Below, piece by piece: positions 7,302 to 19,562 of a stretch of 36,311 nt of DNA (position 1 is the stretch's first letter; each line of letters starts with the position of its first letter). A program made the translations under genes and the position numbers. Source of the DNA: Nitrospirota bacterium (GTDB lineage Bacteria > Nitrospirota > Nitrospiria > Nitrospirales > Nitrospiraceae); assembly GCA_004296885.1 (NCBI GenBank), contig SCVN01000018.1, forward strand, positions 66,980-103,290, in the 5' to 3' direction. The notes under the pieces were generated by a model. That model saw only the letters and a list, made by a program, of their open reading frames with translations, searched no databases and was not told the origin of the DNA.

Positions 7302-10130
7302 TCATCCAGCCCCGGCGACCGTGCGTCGCACCATCAGTTTCCGCAGTTCCTCCGCGGCCAACAGCCCGATGGCTCCGGCGATCAGCGGGAGCCAGGCCCA
7401 CCAAGGCAAGGGCATGGTGCCTAACACCCGGTTCCCCAAGGGGGTATACACGATCAGCGCGAGCAGTGCCAATTCTGCGGCGATCCCCCAGAGGAGAAGC
7501 GGATTCGTCAGGAACCCCAAACGGAAGACCGAGGCTCGTTCGGACCGGCAGGCAAAGACGTTGGCCACCTGCGCCACCACGATGGCGGCGAAGGTAATGG
7601 TCGTCGCCTGACGATAGAGCGGATCAGCCCACGCGAGAGGCGCACCCCACTTCCAACCGTTGGCATGCAGAAGCCAGAAGAAGGCCGCCATGGCGATACC
7701 CGCCTCGATCAACCCAAGGAACACATAGACTCGGAGCAGCACGGGCACGCTGAGCAATCGTTCGGTTCTCGGCCTTGGCGGACTCTCCATGATGCCGGGG
7801 TGCGGCGGCTCGGCGCCCAGCGCCACGGCCGGGACCATGTCGGTCCCCAAGTCCACCGCCAACACCTGGGGAATCGTCAACGCCAGCGGAATTTGAAACA
7901 GCCCATAGCCCAGATAGGGGACGACTTCCGGGACATTGCTGGCCAACACATAGGTGACGAACTTGCGGATGTTGGCATAGACCGCCCGGCCTTCCTCGAT
8001 CGCGTTCACGATCGTGGCGAAGTTGTCATCCAGCAGAATCATGTCGGCGGTTTCTTTCGCCACGTCGGTCCCGGTGACGCCCATGGCGATACCGATGTCC
8101 GCCTTTTTGAGGGCGGGGGCGTCATTGACGCCATCGCCCGTCACCGCCACGACTTCCCCCATCTCCTTGAGCAGCGAGACGATCCGCATCTTGTGCCGGG
8201 GGGCCATGCGGGCGAACACCGACTCCGTCCGCCCGCTGTCGCGAGCGGCCAGACGTTGTTTGAGTTCGTCGTCGCTCATGGCATCCACCTGCGCGCCTTC
8301 GACGACCGACGTTGGCCGGTTCGGGTCCGCGTCGGACTCGGCGGGCACGAGTCCGATGAGACGGGCCACGGCCAGGCCCGTCAACGGATGGTCGCCGGTA
8401 ATCATGATGACCCGCACCCCGGCCTTGCGGCAGCGGGCTACGGCCTCGGGCACCTCCCGATGGGGCGGGTCCATCATGGCGACCAGCCCCAGGAAGATGA
8501 GGTCCTGCTCGACGGTGTCCGGAGTGAGGTGAGGCGCCATCCCCCGTTCGATCTCCCGCGTCGCCACCGCCAGCACCCGGTAGGCCTGATGCGCGAAGGC
8601 CCGGCTTTGCGCGAGGGCCGCCTCGCGCATGTCCTGCGTGAAGGGGACCAGCACCCCGTCCCGATACGTCCGGCTGCACAGGGCTATGATCACCTCCGGA
8701 GCGCCTTTCACGAAGGCGACCAACTTGCCTTCCATCCAGTGCAGCGTGCTCATGCGCTTGCGGTCCGCATCGAACGGCAGCTCGCCCATGCGGGCATGGT
8801 GGTTCTGGTCCGCCGGGCCGTACTGTTGGGCAAACGTCAAGAGCGCCACTTCGGTGGGGTCTCCCTGCATCGTCGTGAGGGAGCCGGAGCCCTCGCCGCG
8901 CCGGACCAGCCGGGCGTTATTGCAGAGGGCCGAGGCCAGACACAAGAGGCGCAGGGATTCCTGCTCGGACACCTGGCAGGCCCGGCCTTGCAGGAAGAAT
9001 TGCCCGTCGCGCACCTCCACCTCGCCGCCGTTCACATACAGGCGCTCGACCTCCATGCGGTTCATCGTGAGCGTGCCGGTCTTGTCCGTACAGATCACGG
9101 TCGTGCAGCCCAAGGTTTCGACGGAGGTCAGTTGTTTGATCAAGGCCTTGCGCTTGGCCATCCGCTGACTGCCCATCGCGAGCGCGAGGGTCACGGCCGG
9201 CAGGAGCCCTTCGGGCACATTGGCCGCAATGATCCCGATCCCGAAGACGGCGCTGACCCAAAAGCCCAGGCCCATGAACCAGCCGATGACAAAGAAGGCC
9301 AGCCCCATGACGGAGGACAGGATGGCCACCACATGCGTCACCCGGACGATCTCGCGTTGGAGCGGGCTCAATCCGGACTCGACCATCGTGGTCATTTGCG
9401 CGATCTTGCCGAACTCCGTCCGGATCCCCGTCGCATAGACGACGGCGCGCCCCCGGCCGGACAAGATCGTCGTCCCGGCAAACACGAGGTTGGCGGCCTC
9501 CAACGGATTGCGATCGGCATCGGTCACGGCCTCCGCATGGTGCCGCTTGGGCTTGGCCTCGCCGGTTAAGGAGGAATTGTCCAGGCGCAGACCGATGGCC
9601 TCGATCAGCCGCGCATCGGCCGGCACTTGCTCCCCCTCTTCCAGCAGCAGGAGATCGCCCGACACCAATTCTCGCCGAGGCACCTCGTGCGGCTGGCCCG
9701 AGCGCAGGACCCAAGCCATGGCGGGGAGGAGACGGCGGAGCGCTTGCACAGCCCGTTCCGCCTTGTATTCCTGGATAAAGGAGAAGCAGGCGTTGATCAG
9801 GATCACGCCCAGAATCGCCCAGCCGAGCGTGGCCATCCCTTGTCCCGGTTGGAAGAACTCGGCCAGAAAGGAAAGTCCGGCGGCAACCCAGAGCAGGAGG
9901 GCAAGGAAATGCGTGAACTGCCGGAGAAACCGCAAGACGAGGGACGGACCTTTGACCTCCTGAAGGCTGTTCGGTCCGTCACGAAGGAGCCGCAGGCGGG
10001 CCTCCGCCGGCGACAGCCCGTCCGACGTGGTGTCGAGCGCGTTCAGCGTATCGCCGGGAGCAAGGCGTGCAACATCCATCGGTGACGGAGTCGATGATCG
10101 GGTCAACGTACGGTCACGCGTGTCGCCCAC
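7302..10130 (-). CDS. P-type cation-transporting ATPase, Na,K-ATPase-like (type II)
   Basis: The product is 942 residues from a GTG start at 10130, supported by AGGAG 8 nt upstream; an ATG at 10079 has no ribosome site. Domains in order: cation ATPase N-terminal domain, actuator domain with TGEA at 189-192, M4 motif NVPEGLLP (304-311), phosphorylation site DKTGT with Asp349, nucleotide-binding domain, TGDGVND hinge and C-terminal membrane helices. The M4 motif and LGTDMVPA in M6 resemble the Na,K/H,K-ATPase group more than SERCA (PEGLPA). It presumably pumps Na+ or another cation; ion choice cannot be fixed from sequence here. No beta subunit is adjacent. The start lies only 11 nt after the decarboxylase stop, so the two are probably co-transcribed. 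Confidence 0.92.
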   Translation of the reverse strand: MGDTRDRTLTRSSTPSPMDVARLAPGDTLNALDTTSDGLSPAEARLRLLRDGPNSLQEVKGPSLVLRFLRQFTHFLALLLWVAAGLSFLAEFFQPGQGMATLGWAILGVILINACFSFIQEYKAERAVQALRRLLPAMAWVLRSGQPHEVPRRELVSGDLLLLEEGEQVPADARLIEAIGLRLDNSSLTGEAKPKRHHAEAVTDADRNPLEAANLVFAGTTILSGRGRAVVYATGIRTEFGKIAQMTTMVESGLSPLQREIVRVTHVVAILSSVMGLAFFVIGWFMGLGFWVSAVFGIGIIAANVPEGLLPAVTLALAMGSQRMAKRKALIKQLTSVETLGCTTVICTDKTGTLTMNRMEVERLYVNGGEVEVRDGQFFLQGRACQVSEQESLRLLCLASALCNNARLVRRGEGSGSLTTMQGDPTEVALLTFAQQYGPADQNHHARMGELPFDADRKRMSTLHWMEGKLVAFVKGAPEVIIALCSRTYRDGVLVPFTQDMREAALAQSRAFAHQAYRVLAVATREIERGMAPHLTPDTVEQDLIFLGLVAMMDPPHREVPEAVARCRKAGVRVIMITGDHPLTGLAVARLIGLVPAESDADPNRPTSVVEGAQVDAMSDDELKQRLAARDSGRTESVFARMAPRHKMRIVSLLKEMGEVVAVTGDGVNDAPALKKADIGIAMGVTGTDVAKETADMILLDDNFATIVNAIEEGRAVYANIRKFVTYVLASNVPEVVPYLGYGLFQIPLALTIPQVLAVDLGTDMVPAVALGAEPPHPGIMESPPRPRTERLLSVPVLLRVYVFLGLIEAGIAMAAFFWLLHANGWKWGAPLAWADPLYRQATTITFAAIVVAQVANVFACRSERASVFRLGFLTNPLLLWGIAAELALLALIVYTPLGNRVLGTMPLPWWAWLPLIAGAIGLLAAEELRKLMVRRTVAGAG

Positions 10131-10141
10131 ACAGATCGCTC

Positions 10142-10921
10142 CTATTCCCCTTTGAACTGCGGGGGGCGCTTGTCCAGAAACGCGCGAATCCCTTCCTGGT
10201 AATCGTGACTGCTGTAGACGAGGCGCCGGAGTCCTTGGATACGCTCGAAGGTGAGCGGGGACAGATCGCGGGCATTGGCCAACAGGTTGAGCTCTTCCTT
10301 CATGACCGAGATGCTCAGCGGGGAGTTCAGGGCGATATGCGCGGCCATCTCATAGGTGACGCGTTCCAGTTCGTCGCGCGGGACGGCGCGGTTGATGATC
10401 CCCAGTCGCTCCGCCCGGTCGGCCGTGATCGGCCGGGCCGTGAAGGCCATCTCTTTCACGATGTGGAGGCTGACCGTGTTCATGAAGGTGAGCAGCCCCG
10501 TCAGGTTGTAGGGCACGCCCAGCTTGGCGGGCGTCAGCGCAAAGGTGGCCTCCTGCGCCGCCACCACCAGGTCGCAGGCGAAGGCCATCTCGCAGGCCCC
10601 GCCCCACACCCCGCCCTCGATCATCGCGATGACCGGCGCCGGACAGTCCTCCAACTCCCTGATGACCCGCCGGAGCGGATCGCCCCAGCCGAGCGGGTCA
10701 CGGTGCGCGAGCGGCAGCTCGGAGACGTCGTGGCCCGCCGACCAGACCTTGACGCCTTGCGGAGCGCGCAACACGATCACACGGAGGTTCTGCCGTCTGA
10801 ACTCGGTCAAGGCGGCGATAAGGTCCGTGATCAGCGCTTCGCTGAGCGCGTTCCGTTTCTCCGGATGATTGAGCGTGATGGTTCCGATGGAGTCCTGTAC
10901 ACCGGTTACGACGAATGGCAT
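10142..10921 (-). CDS. scpB: Methylmalonyl-CoA decarboxylase (crotonase family, ScpB-like)
   Basis: This 259-residue crotonase-fold enzyme is recognisably like E. coli ScpB along its length: RAPxGxKVxSAGHD, VWGGACEM, LGVPYNL, IVKEMxFTARPITA, FERIQGxRRxVYxSxDYQEG. His64 and Tyr138 correspond to the active-site His66 and Tyr140 of the E. coli enzyme. It would convert methylmalonyl-CoA to propionyl-CoA and CO2 in the cytosol, without ion pumping. AGGAG stands 8 nt before the ATG. It follows the mutase large subunit by 45 nt, which strongly supports the substrate. Other enoyl-CoA hydratase activities are possible but less likely. Confidence 0.88.
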   Translation of the reverse strand: MPFVVTGVQDSIGTITLNHPEKRNALSEALITDLIAALTEFRRQNLRVIVLRAPQGVKVWSAGHDVSELPLAHRDPLGWGDPLRRVIRELEDCPAPVIAMIEGGVWGGACEMAFACDLVVAAQEATFALTPAKLGVPYNLTGLLTFMNTVSLHIVKEMAFTARPITADRAERLGIINRAVPRDELERVTYEMAAHIALNSPLSISVMKEELNLLANARDLSPLTFERIQGLRRLVYSSHDYQEGIRAFLDKRPPQFKGE

Positions 10922-10966
10922 CGCTGACGCTCCTCTCCCTGGCCTGTTCCGGCCCCCTTCACCGTC

Positions 10967-12645
<1,679 letters not shown>

Positions 12646-12649
<4 letters not shown>

Positions 12650-13641
12650 GACTTCGCGCTCCCGGCTCCGTGTTCCCTCGCAACGGTGTCCAGCAGTCCG
12701 CCCACAAGCCCGGCCACGGTCGTCTCGCCGCGCAAGACCCGGCGGACCTGCTCGGACGCCGCGTCGTCGTGCCCGAGCGCGCACAGGACTTGGCGGCGGG
12801 CCTCTTCAAGCACCGCGAGCCTGACGTCCGCTTCAACGGCCAGGCTGCGCCGTTCCCGCCACCGGTTGTGCTCCTGCTCGCACCGCGTCTCGAGGAGATC
12901 GATCAACTCGGCCACCCCGCGCCCCTTGAGCGCGCTGACCGTCAGAACCTCCGTCGGGAGGCCGTGCCGCCGTCCGTCGCCGGCCAAGTGGAGGGTGGCG
13001 AGCAACTGGGCGGCCAGCCGATCGGCCCCTTCCCGATCGGCCTTGTTGACCACGAAGACGTCGCCTGCTTCCAGCAACCCGCACTTGAGGAGCTGAATCC
13101 CGTCCCCCTGACCCGGCGCCAGGATGACGAGCACCAGATCGGCCACCTCCGCCACTTCCACTTCGCTCTGCCCGACGCCGACCGTCTCGACCAGCACGAC
13201 GTCGCACCCGGCCAGCCCCATGATACGGACCATGCCCCTGACGCCGAGCATCAGGCCGCCGACGTGGCCGCGCGACGCGGCCGAGCGAATGAACACCATC
13301 GGGTCCGTGGCGTGCCGCATCATGCGCACACGGTCGCCCAGAAGCGCGCCGCCCGTATAGGGAGACGAGGCGTCCACGGCGATCACCCCGACGCGACGGT
13401 CCGGATGGCGCGTGCGGAACCCGCCGATCAGGCGGTCGGTCAACACGCTCTTGCCGGAGCCGGGCTGGCCGGTCAGCCCCACGACCATCCGGGGCTCCGG
13501 CCACTCGGCCATCCCCGCGAACAGTTCCGGGATCCGTTCCGGCTCGTTCTCCGCCAGGGATAGGAGCCGGGCCGCGGCGCGGATGCGCCCGGCCGTCTCG
13601 CACCCGGCTTCCCGGATGAGCTGCCGGACGTCTCCGGTCAT
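12646..13641 (-). CDS. meaB: MeaB/ArgK-type GTPase, chaperone of the B12-dependent mutase
   Basis: A 331-residue G3E-family GTPase. Walker A is GQPGSGKS with Lys64; further motifs are VDASSP (from Asp90), [10 protein letters not shown] (Glu152) and the guanine-specificity motif NKAD (199-202). MeaB proteins load and protect the cobalamin cofactor of methylmalonyl-CoA mutase using GTP. It lies between the two mutase subunits and overlaps both neighbours by 4 nt (ATGA at each junction), so the three proteins are probably translationally coupled and made in matched amounts. It was historically misnamed an arginine/ornithine transport kinase. Confidence 0.93.
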
Positions 13642-14084
13642 GCGGCGCCCTGACGCGTCTGGAGCAAGGCGTTCAGCGTGTCCACGATGGACTTGGACGA
13701 AGCCCCGGAGGTCAGCACTGCGGCCACCCCCAGCTCCTTCAGGTACGGAATGTCAGAGCTCGGGATGGTGCCGCCGGCCACGACGAGGATGTCCCCGGCC
13801 CCTCGCTCGTGCAGCAGGTCGATCACCCGTTTGAAGAGGACCTTGTGCGCGCCGGACAGGATCGACAGGCCCACCACCGCGACGTCCTCCTGGATCGCCG
13901 TGTCGGCGATCTGTTCCGGACTGCGCCTGATACCGGTATAGATCACTTCGTAGCCTGCATCGCGGAGCACATGCGCCACGTACTTGGCTCCCCGGTCGTG
14001 GCCGTCCAGCCCCGCTTTTCCGATCAGAATGCGGGCAGGCACCCGCTTGCGATTCAGTTCTTCTGCGCCCGCTGCACCCGGCAT
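13638..14084 (-). CDS. Methylmalonyl-CoA mutase small subunit (cobalamin-binding)
   Basis: This 148-residue Rossmann-like B12-binding domain has the base-off signature DxHxxG at Asp27, His29 and Gly32 (LDGHDRG), SILSGAH and VVAGGTIP. His29 should be the lower axial ligand of cobalt. It completes the mutase large subunit, whose gene lacks this domain. It is the first gene of the run; the stretch upstream of its ATG is only purine-rich (GAAG) as a ribosome site. Two-gene mutases of this kind are common in archaea and several bacterial phyla. Confidence 0.92.
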   Translation of the reverse strand: MPGAAGAEELNRKRVPARILIGKAGLDGHDRGAKYVAHVLRDAGYEVIYTGIRRSPEQIADTAIQEDVAVVGLSILSGAHKVLFKRVIDLLHERGAGDILVVAGGTIPSSDIPYLKELGVAAVLTSGASSKSIVDTLNALLQTRQGAA

Positions 14085-14354
14085 CGCTATTTCTTCACGC
14101 CTCGTTTTCCGTCAGAAGAGAACGCCAACCCGTCTGGCTGCCGAGACCTTTCGGAACAGCTGCGCTCTCGCTGTGCGATCGTCGTCATCGGCAGAACAGC
14201 ACGAACATCGACAAGCATCTCAAGTTTCGTGCCAAGACAATCGGGCAGGCTGGCTTGGAAATGGGGGGAAATGGCCTTGGGAATCAGGCCGCTGGAGTCG
14301 GGGAGCGAGAGGGATGGCAAGGCCGGCCTGCTTTGCCCCAAAGCTTCAGGGCCT

Positions 14355-14375
14355 CCTGGGGCAAAACTCCCCAGG
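14355..14375 (-). terminator. Hairpin just after glnS stop
   Basis: CCTGGGG (14355-14361) and CCCCAGG (14369-14375) form a perfect 7-bp GC-rich stem with a 7-nt loop, starting directly after the glnS stop codon. There is no T run, so it could be a weak terminator or an mRNA 3' stabiliser. A second perfect 6-bp stem (14330-14335 with 14339-14344) follows. Confidence 0.45.
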
Positions 14376-16064
<1,689 letters not shown>

Positions 16065-16378
16065 GGAAACGGATCCTTCTTCCTGTTGACCGTGCAGCTC
16101 GCTGACCGGTAGTTCTATCATAGACGAGGGGGAAGGAGAAATGCCCTGCGCATAGAGTCTTGGAGTCTTGCTCCTCCGATCTCGGCCGCGTATGCTCGAC
16201 TCCGAAGAAGGCTCTCCGGAGAATCTTCGATTCGGGCGGACCCCGTTATTGCTCTTGCGCTGTCTAATTCATTTTCATTGGACGAACGAAGCAGGGCGTG
16301 AACCGATGGCGAGATTCTTGCACCGCTCAGATACGCTTGTCCAAGATCCATTGTCAATCGCCCTCAGGGGACGAAAGG
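16065..16378. promoter_or_regulatory. Divergent intergenic region between glnS and pentapeptide gene
   Basis: 314 nt without a convincing gene; an ORF at 16118-16357 (-) has no recognisable features. On the minus strand TATGAT at 16122-16117 is a fair -10 box for glnS, with no good -35. On the plus strand AGGGG at 16366-16370 is the ribosome site of the pentapeptide gene. I see no riboswitch or T-box. Confidence 0.3.
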
Positions 16379-17758
16379 ATGCGCGTGAAACCAAACTATC
16401 GGCGGATCTCGATGCTCACGGTCGGGCTCGTCACGATCCTGCTCCTACCATGGTCCCCCGGAGTGGCCGGCGCGGCGGCGGTCCCTTCTCCGGCAGACCT
16501 TGAGGCGGCCTGCTCAGGCCCATTCCGCGACAAGCACCCGAGTCGGAAGGCGCTTGCGCAGGTGCTCGATGCCCATGCCCATTGGCTTGAGGATATCCAG
16601 GACCGGAACGGAAAACGCGCGAACCTCTGCAAGGCCGGGTTACGGGGCGTCCGCCTGCGGGAAGCGAACCTGGACCGGGCGGACCTCTCCGGGGCGGACC
16701 TGCGGGAAGCCGACTTGCGCGAGGGCACCCTGAGCGAAGCGGACCTCTACGGAGCCGACCTTCAGAAAACCGATCTCTTTGGGGCCGACCTGACCGGCGC
16801 CGACCTTCGCAAGGCCAATTTGAACGGGGCGAATCTTCAAGAGGCCGCGCTGGCGGAGACGGCCCTGTTCGGCGCCACGCTGGTGCGGGCCAATTTGCGC
16901 GTCGCCTACATGGAAGGGGTGCACTTGTACGGAGCGGATTTGCGGAACGCCGATCTGCGGGAAACCAGCCTGGGCGACGCCCACCTCTATGGAGCCAACC
17001 TGCAGCACGCCAATCTGTCCGGGGCCGAGCTGATCGAGGCCGATCTCCGCAAAGCGCACCTGGACAGGGCCAATCTCTCGTCCGCAAACCTCAAGAATGC
17101 CAATGTCGCCGGGGCCAGCCTGCAGGGGGCCAATCTCCACAAGGCCGATCTCTTTGCGGCGATTTTCCGGGACACTATTCTCGTCAAGGCCAACTTGCAA
17201 GGAGCCATTTCGTCCGAGGCCGATTTCTCGAATGCCAACTTGCGCGAAGCGACTCTGCAAGGAGCGGGCTTGGCCCGGGCCAACCTGGAAGGGGCCGACC
17301 TCGGCAAGGCCGACCTCCGCGATGCGAATCTGGGGATGGCCATTTTGTACAAGGCGGATCTGCGCGGCGCCAATCTGCGCGGCGCCTCTTTGCCGCAAGC
17401 GGTCCTGCTCGGGGCCAGGCTCGGAGCCGCCGACTTGCGGGCCGCCCGGCTGGAGGAAGCTCATCTCGCCGGAGCCGACTGCGAACGGGCGACTATGGCC
17501 GGAGCCGTCCTGGAAGGGGCGAATCTGGTCAAAGCCAACCTGCGTGGAGCCGATCTCCGGCAGGCCGACCTGCGCCACGCGAATCTCCAGGAGGCGGATC
17601 TGAGCGGGGCCAACCTCGAGGGGTCGGTCCTGAGCGGAGCCGATCTCACCGGAGTCTCGGGCCTGACTCAGGCGCAACTCAACCGGGCTTCCGTCGGAGC
17701 GGACACGAAGCTCCCGGCGGAGCTCATGCGACCGTCGGCCGTTCCGGCCCAGCCGTAG
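16379..17758 (+). CDS. Exported pentapeptide-repeat protein
   Basis: The ATG at 16379 is preferred over 16298 because AGGGG lies 8 nt upstream and a signal peptide follows ([15 protein letters not shown], likely cleavage near VAGAA). The product is 459 residues. After a short N-terminal helical part, about 344 residues are uninterrupted A(D/N)LxX pentapeptides, roughly 69 repeats, predicting a right-handed quadrilateral beta-helix of about 17 coils. The repeats stop 30 residues before the end. Pentapeptide proteins have varied roles, including DNA mimicry and scaffolding; a secreted one cannot be assigned a function here. A GC hairpin (17760-17780) follows the stop. Confidence 0.88.
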   Translation: MRVKPNYRRISMLTVGLVTILLLPWSPGVAGAAAVPSPADLEAACSGPFRDKHPSRKALAQVLDAHAHWLEDIQDRNGKRANLCKAGLRGVRLREANLDRADLSGADLREADLREGTLSEADLYGADLQKTDLFGADLTGADLRKANLNGANLQEAALAETALFGATLVRANLRVAYMEGVHLYGADLRNADLRETSLGDAHLYGANLQHANLSGAELIEADLRKAHLDRANLSSANLKNANVAGASLQGANLHKADLFAAIFRDTILVKANLQGAISSEADFSNANLREATLQGAGLARANLEGADLGKADLRDANLGMAILYKADLRGANLRGASLPQAVLLGARLGAADLRAARLEEAHLAGADCERATMAGAVLEGANLVKANLRGADLRQADLRHANLQEADLSGANLEGSVLSGADLTGVSGLTQAQLNRASVGADTKLPAELMRPSAVPAQP

Positions 17759-17759
17759 C

Positions 17760-17780
17760 CCGCGCGGAGTTCGTGCGCGG
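17760..17780 (+). terminator. GC hairpin after pentapeptide gene
   Basis: CCGCGC (17760-17765) pairs with GCGCGG (17775-17780) across a 9-nt loop right after the stop codon. It lacks a T run, so termination is uncertain and the macro-domain gene 41 nt further on may be partly co-transcribed. Confidence 0.3.
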
Positions 17781-17820
17781 CCGACGATTCTCACCATTTT
17801 CAATCAAGAAGGAGGAACCG

Positions 17821-18309
17821 ATGATCAAGGACGTTGCAGGGGACATTCTCTTGACCAAAGCTCAGGCCATCGCCCACGGCGTTGCGCCCAACGATAACTT
17901 TGCGACCGGGCTGGCTCTGGCCTTACGGGACCGGTGGCCGGCCATGTACAAAGATTTGCGGCACTACCACCAGCAGGCCAACCCCAAACCGGGGGAACTC
18001 TGGAGCTGGGGCGGGGCCGGCGGGGTGCGGATCGTGAACCTTTTCACGCAGGAATCGGCCGCCAGCCACGGGGTCCATCCGGGCAAAGCAACGCTGGAGA
18101 ACGTCAATCACTGCCTGCGCGCCCTGCGGAAAGAAATCGAGGCGCAGGGGTTCAAGAGCGTGGCGCTGCCGAAACTGGCCACAGGGGTCGGGGGATTACG
18201 CTGGGAAGAGGTGAAGCCGCTGATCGACAAACACCTGGGCGACCTCTCCATTCCAATCTTCGTATACTCGCAGTACAAGCCCGGTGTCGCCGCGGCAGAA
18301 GCCGTCTAA
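17821..18309 (+). CDS. Macro-domain protein (ADP-ribose binding or hydrolysis)
   Basis: Start 17821 has a strong AAGGAGG site 6 nt upstream; the ORF extends to 17773 but without support. The 162 residues are one macro domain: VAGDILLTKAQAIAHGV at the start, the FATGLALAL and GGVRIVN strands, KATLENVNHCLRAL helix, and the phosphate-binding loop ATGVGGL (120-126). The pattern resembles the TARG1/ALC1-like branch whose members remove ADP-ribose from proteins, or in DarG from DNA. Lys89 is a candidate catalytic lysine, unproven. No DarT-like toxin is adjacent. The stop codon abuts the MITE-like element. Confidence 0.85.
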   Translation: MIKDVAGDILLTKAQAIAHGVAPNDNFATGLALALRDRWPAMYKDLRHYHQQANPKPGELWSWGGAGGVRIVNLFTQESAASHGVHPGKATLENVNHCLRALRKEIEAQGFKSVALPKLATGVGGLRWEEVKPLIDKHLGDLSIPIFVYSQYKPGVAAAEAV

Positions 18310-18313
18310 CGGG

Positions 18314-18559
18314 CTAGTGTTGCGTTCCCCAAATACGTTCGTGGTGAGCCCGGTTCGACGGTGCTCACCACAGGCTTCGAGAAACCAACCGTTTGTCCTG
18401 AGGCCTGTCCTGAGCTTTGTCGAAGGGCTCTCGAAGGAGACGGTTGGTTTCCTCAGGGCAGGCTCGTCGAACCATGAACGGAATGGCCTGAAGTCACATG
18501 CCCTTCGACAGGCTCAGGGCGAACGGATTATGACAAGAACTTCTGGGACGCAACACTAG
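18314..18559. mobile_element. MITE-like non-coding element with terminal inverted repeats
   Basis: 246 bp bounded by CTAGTGTTGCGTTCCC (18314-18329) and GGGACGCAACACTAG (18545-18559), near-perfect inverted repeats. CGGG flanks both sides (18310-18313 and 18560-18563) as a candidate 4-bp target duplication. The inside is full of inverted repeats, including GAAACCAACCGT with ACGGTTGGTTTC, and sequences of the widespread CCCTTCGACAGGCTCAGGGCG intergenic repeat type. No transposase is encoded. The right end supplies the stop codon of the zinc-ribbon gene. Confidence 0.75.
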
Positions 18560-18741
18560 CGGGAGGCTTCTTTCGCCCTGCCTTGCTCGGTTCGAGATTC
18601 GAAACAGGCCTGGCAGAGGTGGGTCTGCTTGTCTTCGGAGGTGTAGTAGACGGTGAGACTGCCGGCTGCACAGTCGGCGCAGGTCACGGGGCCGAGCCGG
18701 CGGGCATCGACGGGGACGAAACAAGCAACGCGGCAGGTCAT
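18556..18741 (-). CDS. Small Cys-rich zinc-ribbon-like protein
   Basis: The start at 18741 has AGGAG 7 nt upstream; in-frame ATGs further up (to 18804) lack this. The 61-residue product has Cys3 and Cys7, then CADC and CQAC pairs, suggesting one zinc-ribbon fold. The last residues (RAKEASR) lead to a TAG that lies within the terminal inverted repeat of the neighbouring MITE, so the original C-terminus may have been different. Function unknown. Confidence 0.6.
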   Translation of the reverse strand: MTCRVACFVPVDARRLGPVTCADCAAGSLTVYYTSEDKQTHLCQACFESRTEQGRAKEASR

Positions 18742-18824
18742 CGGGATCTCCTGCCCCATCATTTCATACTTCGCCGGCCCCTGCAACGCAGAAGCCGACG
18801 GCATGAGGCGGCGCCGCAGACGAG

Positions 18825-19328
18825 TTAGCGGATGATGAAGTCGGCGAAATAGACCGATCGCACTCCGCCGTTCGGCAAGAGGGCATTGATCTTCCTCGTG
18901 AGACCATCACGGAGCCGGGTCTTTCCCTCTACGCTCCGCAGTATCTTGGAGTCCTGGCTTGCGGCCGTGATGATGACGACGTTTTCGATGGCCGCCAGGC
19001 GGGCCTGCACATCATCGGCGACATCAGGACGCTCCAATTCCAGGGTCAGGGTTAGCCGCACGAAATCCGTGGCGTCGATATCCCTCGAGTTGACGATCAA
19101 TGGCTCCATGTAGAAGAGGTTGTTCGACGGGCCTGTGGGCCGGTTGACGGAATTGTTGTATGACGTCGACAGGCTGAACCCGCCCTTCAAGAATGGCACG
19201 GGCGACAGGTTGTACGCCAGGACGATCCCCGCCGCGAAGAGGCCCAGCACCACTCCGACCGCCAGCAGGCGTCTCCATTGCAGATCGCTCTCGTCGGCCT
19301 CTTGTCCGTCTGAAGACTGTTCTCTCAC
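18825..19328 (-). CDS. FliL-like single-pass membrane protein
   Basis: The C-terminal half (VRLTLTLELERPDVADDV ... LRDGLTRKINALLPNGG ... VYFADFIIR) follows the pattern of the FliL family of flagellar-motor-associated periplasmic domains. A transmembrane helix (LLAVGVVLGLFAAGIVLAY) lies near the N-terminus with an acidic cytoplasmic tail. The start is uncertain: a GTG at 19328 giving 167 residues fits a normal FliL topology; the ORF is open to a GTG at 19469 but that extension looks non-coding. No flagellar gene is in the window, so it may act as a stomatin-like scaffold elsewhere, or the flagellar genes lie outside. Confidence 0.65.
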   Translation of the reverse strand: MREQSSDGQEADESDLQWRRLLAVGVVLGLFAAGIVLAYNLSPVPFLKGGFSLSTSYNNSVNRPTGPSNNLFYMEPLIVNSRDIDATDFVRLTLTLELERPDVADDVQARLAAIENVVIITAASQDSKILRSVEGKTRLRDGLTRKINALLPNGGVRSVYFADFIIR

Positions 19329-19562
19329 GATCCAGCGCCTCTCTCCTGTGCAGGTATCGGATATTTCCCACCAAACCTCAAATTCCCCCGGGATGGACGA
19401 ACCGTATCGGATTGAGACACGTCGACGATGGACAGTAACCGACAGCAACAGACAGACCCGCGCGCGCACCTCGACCGGGCAAGACCCACTATGGGACCGG
19501 GCAGAACAATCCTTGCGCGTCGCGCCGAAGCTGTGCGAGAGCGGCCGCCCTCGCTCCGGCGG

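Noticed and set aside
7665-9569. 634-codon plus-strand ORF opposite the P-type ATPase
   Set aside because: It mirrors a well-supported gene, is rich in His, Arg, Gly and Asp as expected of GC-rich antisense frames, and has no motif.
14087-14341. 84-codon minus-strand ORF between glnS and the B12 subunit gene
   Set aside because: No ribosome site, no motif, and it covers hairpins near the glnS 3' end.
16625-17656. 15-bp periodic DNA that could be taken for a tandem repeat or CRISPR
   Set aside because: The period is that of the coded pentapeptides; units vary freely at the DNA level and there are no spacers.
16640-17803. 387-codon minus-strand ORF with periodic sequence opposite the pentapeptide gene
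   Set aside because: Its periodicity (IG, VG, PLQVG units) is the mirror of the pentapeptide codons; no start signal.
17821-18309. DarTG-type toxin-antitoxin system from the macro-domain gene
   Set aside because: There is no DarT-like ADP-ribosyltransferase on either side; the neighbours are a pentapeptide gene and a MITE.
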